NCBI GenBank assembly: GCA_937913075.1
Contig: CALEPU010000041.1
Location: 1-5,066 of the forward strand
Reading direction: 5' to 3'
Length of the DNA stretch: 5,066 nucleotides
From: an uncultured Clostridia bacterium
GTDB lineage: Bacteria > Bacillota > Clostridia > Christensenellales > CAG-138
The notes beneath the pieces were generated by a model, which made no database searches, was not told the DNA's origin, and saw only the letters and a list, made by a program, of their open reading frames with translations. Both the position numbers and the translations under genes were made by a program. Below, one piece after another: positions 4,712 to 5,066 of this stretch (the first letter of the stretch is position 1; every line of letters starts with the position of its first letter).

Positions 4712-5066
4712 AATATTCGATCAAGGCGACGGGATCGCCATAGGCAAATTAGAATCCGTCGACGCGAAAAGGATACGCGCCATAACTCACGAGCTTATTG
4801 CGGACGATAACGAAAGAGCCTTGAGGACAACGGCAAAACGCCCCGCATGGAAGGTCGCTTTGTCCGCAGCTGCGGCCGCTGTCGCCGCGGCGCTCATCTT
4901 CTCAACAGCGGTATTCGGCGCAAGACCCGCCCTCGCGGCAGAGGTACCTTTGGTAAACGGCATAGTTTACGCAGTCTCGCCAACGAGGGAGGCTGCGGAC
5001 GCTGACAGGGCAAGGATCGAGGCGCTCGTTAACGAGGCGTATACCAATGCAGTCAGCATGGCGGAC
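4689..5066 (+). CDS. Putative membrane anti-sigma factor, truncated at the right edge
   Basis: The frame is open for 126 codons to the window end. It starts MIKKSISEIFDQGDG. A cytoplasmic N-terminal part of about 54 residues contains DAKRIRAITHELI (25-37), which looks like a short amphipathic helix that could bind a sigma factor. One membrane segment follows at about 56-78 (Val/Ala/Leu/Phe-rich, preceded by KRPAWK), and then an outside portion beginning RPALAAEVPLVNGIVYAVSPT. The charge pattern suggests the N-terminus is inside. There is no Cys in the cytoplasmic part, so it is not a zinc-binding (ZAS-type) anti-sigma factor. The anti-sigma role is inferred from its 23-base overlap with the ECF sigma gene and the one-pass topology, which is a common arrangement in Clostridia. 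The extracellular domain is cut off, so its family cannot be named. Confidence 0.72.
   Translation, partial: MIKKSISEIFDQGDGIAIGKLESVDAKRIRAITHELIADDNERALRTTAKRPAWKVALSAAAAAVAAALIFSTAVFGARPALAAEVPLVNGIVYAVSPTREAADADRARIEALVNEAYTNAVSMAD

Overview
The window looks like a short metagenomic contig from an anaerobic Firmicute, most likely a gut clostridium of the Oscillospiraceae/Ruminococcaceae type. This is an inference from the moderately high G+C, strong GGAGG ribosome binding sites, textbook sigma-A promoters, a Pro/Thr/Ala/Glu-rich lipoprotein linker, a Cytidylate_kin2-type kinase, and an ECF sigma gene overlapping a one-pass membrane partner. The first 12 bases match the end of the standard Illumina adapter, so the left edge is an assembly artefact. 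The right edge cuts an open reading frame.

Layout. Bases 13-55 appear to hold the last codons of a plus-strand gene, closed by a strong terminator (72-101) that also serves the opposite strand. From 120 to 2283 all genes are on the minus strand. Read in transcription order they are a HutD/Ves-family protein (1696-2283), a cytidylate kinase-like protein (1032-1637), a membrane-anchored or secreted barnase-type ribonuclease (391-1011) and its barstar-type inhibitor (120-389). HutD has its own promoter. A second promoter, whose -35 box contains the HutD stop codon, should drive the kinase-ribonuclease-inhibitor operon. From 2464 to the end all genes are on the plus strand: a HerA/YjgR-type (DUF853) ATPase with its own promoter and terminator, then an ECF sigma factor (4142-4711), which overlaps a truncated putative anti-sigma membrane protein (4689-5066).

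How the genes work together. The ribonuclease and inhibitor are separated by a single base, so synthesis of the inhibitor is probably coupled to that of the enzyme. The enzyme keeps the full barnase catalytic set behind an N-terminal lipoprotein-type signal and a flexible linker, so it probably acts outside the membrane while barstar protects the cytoplasm. The sigma gene is preceded by an ECF-type promoter, suggesting autoregulation held in check by its overlapping partner. The divergent HutD and ATPase promoters share one 180-base intergenic region. No RNA genes, CRISPR arrays or mobile elements were seen, and there is no gene-free stretch above 300 bases.
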